DNA from: Candidatus Peribacteria bacterium | Lineage (GTDB): Bacteria; Patescibacteriota; Gracilibacteria; UBA1369; 2-02-FULL-48-14 | Assembly: GCA_943357175.1 (NCBI GenBank) | Contig: CALRGE010000006.1 | Span: 25,215 to 89,214 of the forward strand | Length of the DNA stretch: 64,000 nucleotides | Reading direction: 5' to 3' | Shown here: positions 61,994 to 64,000 of the stretch, piece after piece | Layout: the number at the start of each line of letters is the position of its first letter | Position numbering within the stretch: the stretch's first letter is position 1 | The notes under the pieces: generated by a model | Database searches by the model: none | What the model was told of the DNA's origin: nothing | Seen by the model: only the letters and a program-made list of their open reading frames with translations | Translations under genes and position numbers: made by a program

Positions 61994-62546
61994 GCATAAC
62001 GAATTCTGTTGTTGCTTCAGGTAATTCGCTCTTCAGTTTAACTGAGAATTTATCTTTAGTTGCGAGGTCGCTTTTACCTACTGCCTTCAGAAATTCACTT
62101 GGAGCGCCTTCGTAACAAGAAAGAATTACAACTCGTGGATCGATTTCTTCAAATATAGTCTGAGCCTGTTTTGTGTTTAGAACTTCTTTTGTACCAACCG
62201 GTAAAATCAAAATATCAATATCGCCTATTCTTTCAAACATGGCCTCAGTGATATCTGTTGAAAGTGTTCCTAGTGAGCAAACACGAATATTATCTACTGA
62301 GAAAACAAAGATATTAATTGGCTTATCTTGTGGTGAAACACTAGGAATTGCTTCTATTGAAACATTTGAAACTTCATATTCTCCCGGCCAGCTTAAAATT
62401 TTTGCATTTTGAATACCTGATTCTGAATCTTGTTTTGTGAAAAGCACAACATTTGCCTTAACATTGTCATTCTGTGGATCAAGAGCGACTGTTGCCTCTG
62501 AGCCCTTGATTGTGAAAGATGATTTACCTTGCCAGTTGATTTCCAT
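61980..62546 (-). CDS. MBL-fold-like protein without metal-binding histidines
   Basis: 188 residues: MEINWQGKSSFTIKGSEATVALDPQ... as in the UPF0173/UlaG-like metallo-beta-lactamase group, but the HxHxDH motif is missing: where it is expected stands VLFTKQDSESG. GDIDILILPVG and DPRVVILSCYEG keep the strand pattern. Probably a non-catalytic or altered MBL protein. The 3' end overlaps lexA by 14 bp on the opposite strand. Confidence 0.7.
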   Translation of the reverse strand: MEINWQGKSSFTIKGSEATVALDPQNDNVKANVVLFTKQDSESGIQNAKILSWPGEYEVSNVSIEAIPSVSPQDKPINIFVFSVDNIRVCSLGTLSTDITEAMFERIGDIDILILPVGTKEVLNTKQAQTIFEEIDPRVVILSCYEGAPSEFLKAVGKSDLATKDKFSVKLKSELPEATTEFVMLNIA

Positions 62547-62576
62547 ATATTTTTTTTAGATCGGGTGGGATTTTAA

Positions 62577-63887
<1,311 letters not shown>

Positions 63888-63897
63888 GACCGGATGG

Positions 63898-63920
63898 CTC
63901 GACTTCGTCGAGTAATTAAA
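63898..63920 (+). terminator. Hairpin after eno
   Basis: CTCGAC-TTC-GTCGAG followed by TAATTAAAA; stem perfect, tail only moderately T-rich. Confidence 0.5.
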
Positions 63921-63994
63921 AACCGACCCTAATTCCTGTTTGTAGAGAATCTATATATAGTTCAATCAAACTTTTATGGGAGTAGAGTCGGTTT
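63920..63994 (+). other. Long-range inverted repeat at the window end
   Basis: AAACCGAC (63920-63927) and GTCGGTTT (63987-63994) enclose 59 bp of AT-rich sequence. It could be a hairpin RNA, a terminator pair or part of the next gene's leader; the window ends before this can be judged. Confidence 0.3.
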
Positions 63995-64000
63995 CGTGAA

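Overview
The window looks like a chromosomal segment of an AT-rich bacterium of the Candidate Phyla Radiation (Patescibacteria). The evidence is indirect: a threonyl-tRNA synthetase without its N-terminal TGS domain, many large orphan proteins, a VirB6/TrbL-like membrane protein with orphan neighbours, genes preceded by a -10 box only 6 nt before the start codon, almost no Shine-Dalgarno sequences, and a complete F-type ATP synthase operon. TGA ends genes in ATGA overlaps (for example at 6062-6064), so the standard code 11 is used. No 16S rRNA or other strong phylogenetic marker is present, so the phylum is an inference.

Layout. 1-8708: one-directional block of five exported proteins, led by a large SLH-domain surface protein (cut at the window's left edge). 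8712-9072: two short genes on the minus strand, a zinc-ribbon protein and an HTH protein, both missed by the ORF track. 9798-13938: PrsW-like protease, orphan gene, uvrA. 14150-17939: HNH gene copy 1, a short antitoxin-like gene, recF and thrS diverging from a 35-bp intergenic. 17936-26817: a 1088-residue orphan and a four-gene membrane cluster with a TrbL/VirB6-like protein. 26972-28939: rpsF-ssb-rpsR and a VapBC-type pair. 29651-36408: ATP synthase operon. 36655-41851: HNH gene copy 2 and a run of lipoprotein and membrane genes. 41868-53982: an integron. 53977-57897: hicBA and mutS-HAD. 58005-64000: tRNA-Arg(CCT), a 1051-residue orphan, lexA, an MBL-like gene and eno.

The integron is the outstanding feature. 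A tyrosine recombinase (53161-53982, +) diverges from about 16 gene cassettes, all read on the minus strand and separated by attC-like imperfect palindromes (RYYYAAC...GTTRRRY). An attI-like site and a strong TTGACA promoter lie between them. Cassette products include a MazG pyrophosphohydrolase with an EVE-HNH nuclease, a macro-domain protein, TspO with a DUF2177 protein, a GNAT acetyltransferase, an SRPBCC protein, an AbiEii-like nucleotidyltransferase, exported orphans, and two copies of one 115-residue orphan. Sites near the integrase are full-length with matched arms; those far away are short, chimeric or truncated.

Most cassettes also carry a second inverted repeat that brackets the ORF itself. 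It starts in the attC R'' box and ends in the next R' box, the stop codon usually lies inside one arm, and several pairs have the same TG/AA mismatch two bases past the R box. I do not know of a description of this second dyad. It is the best candidate in the window for an undescribed system.

Coordinates were counted by hand from the numbered sequence. All functional assignments are motif recognition without database searches.
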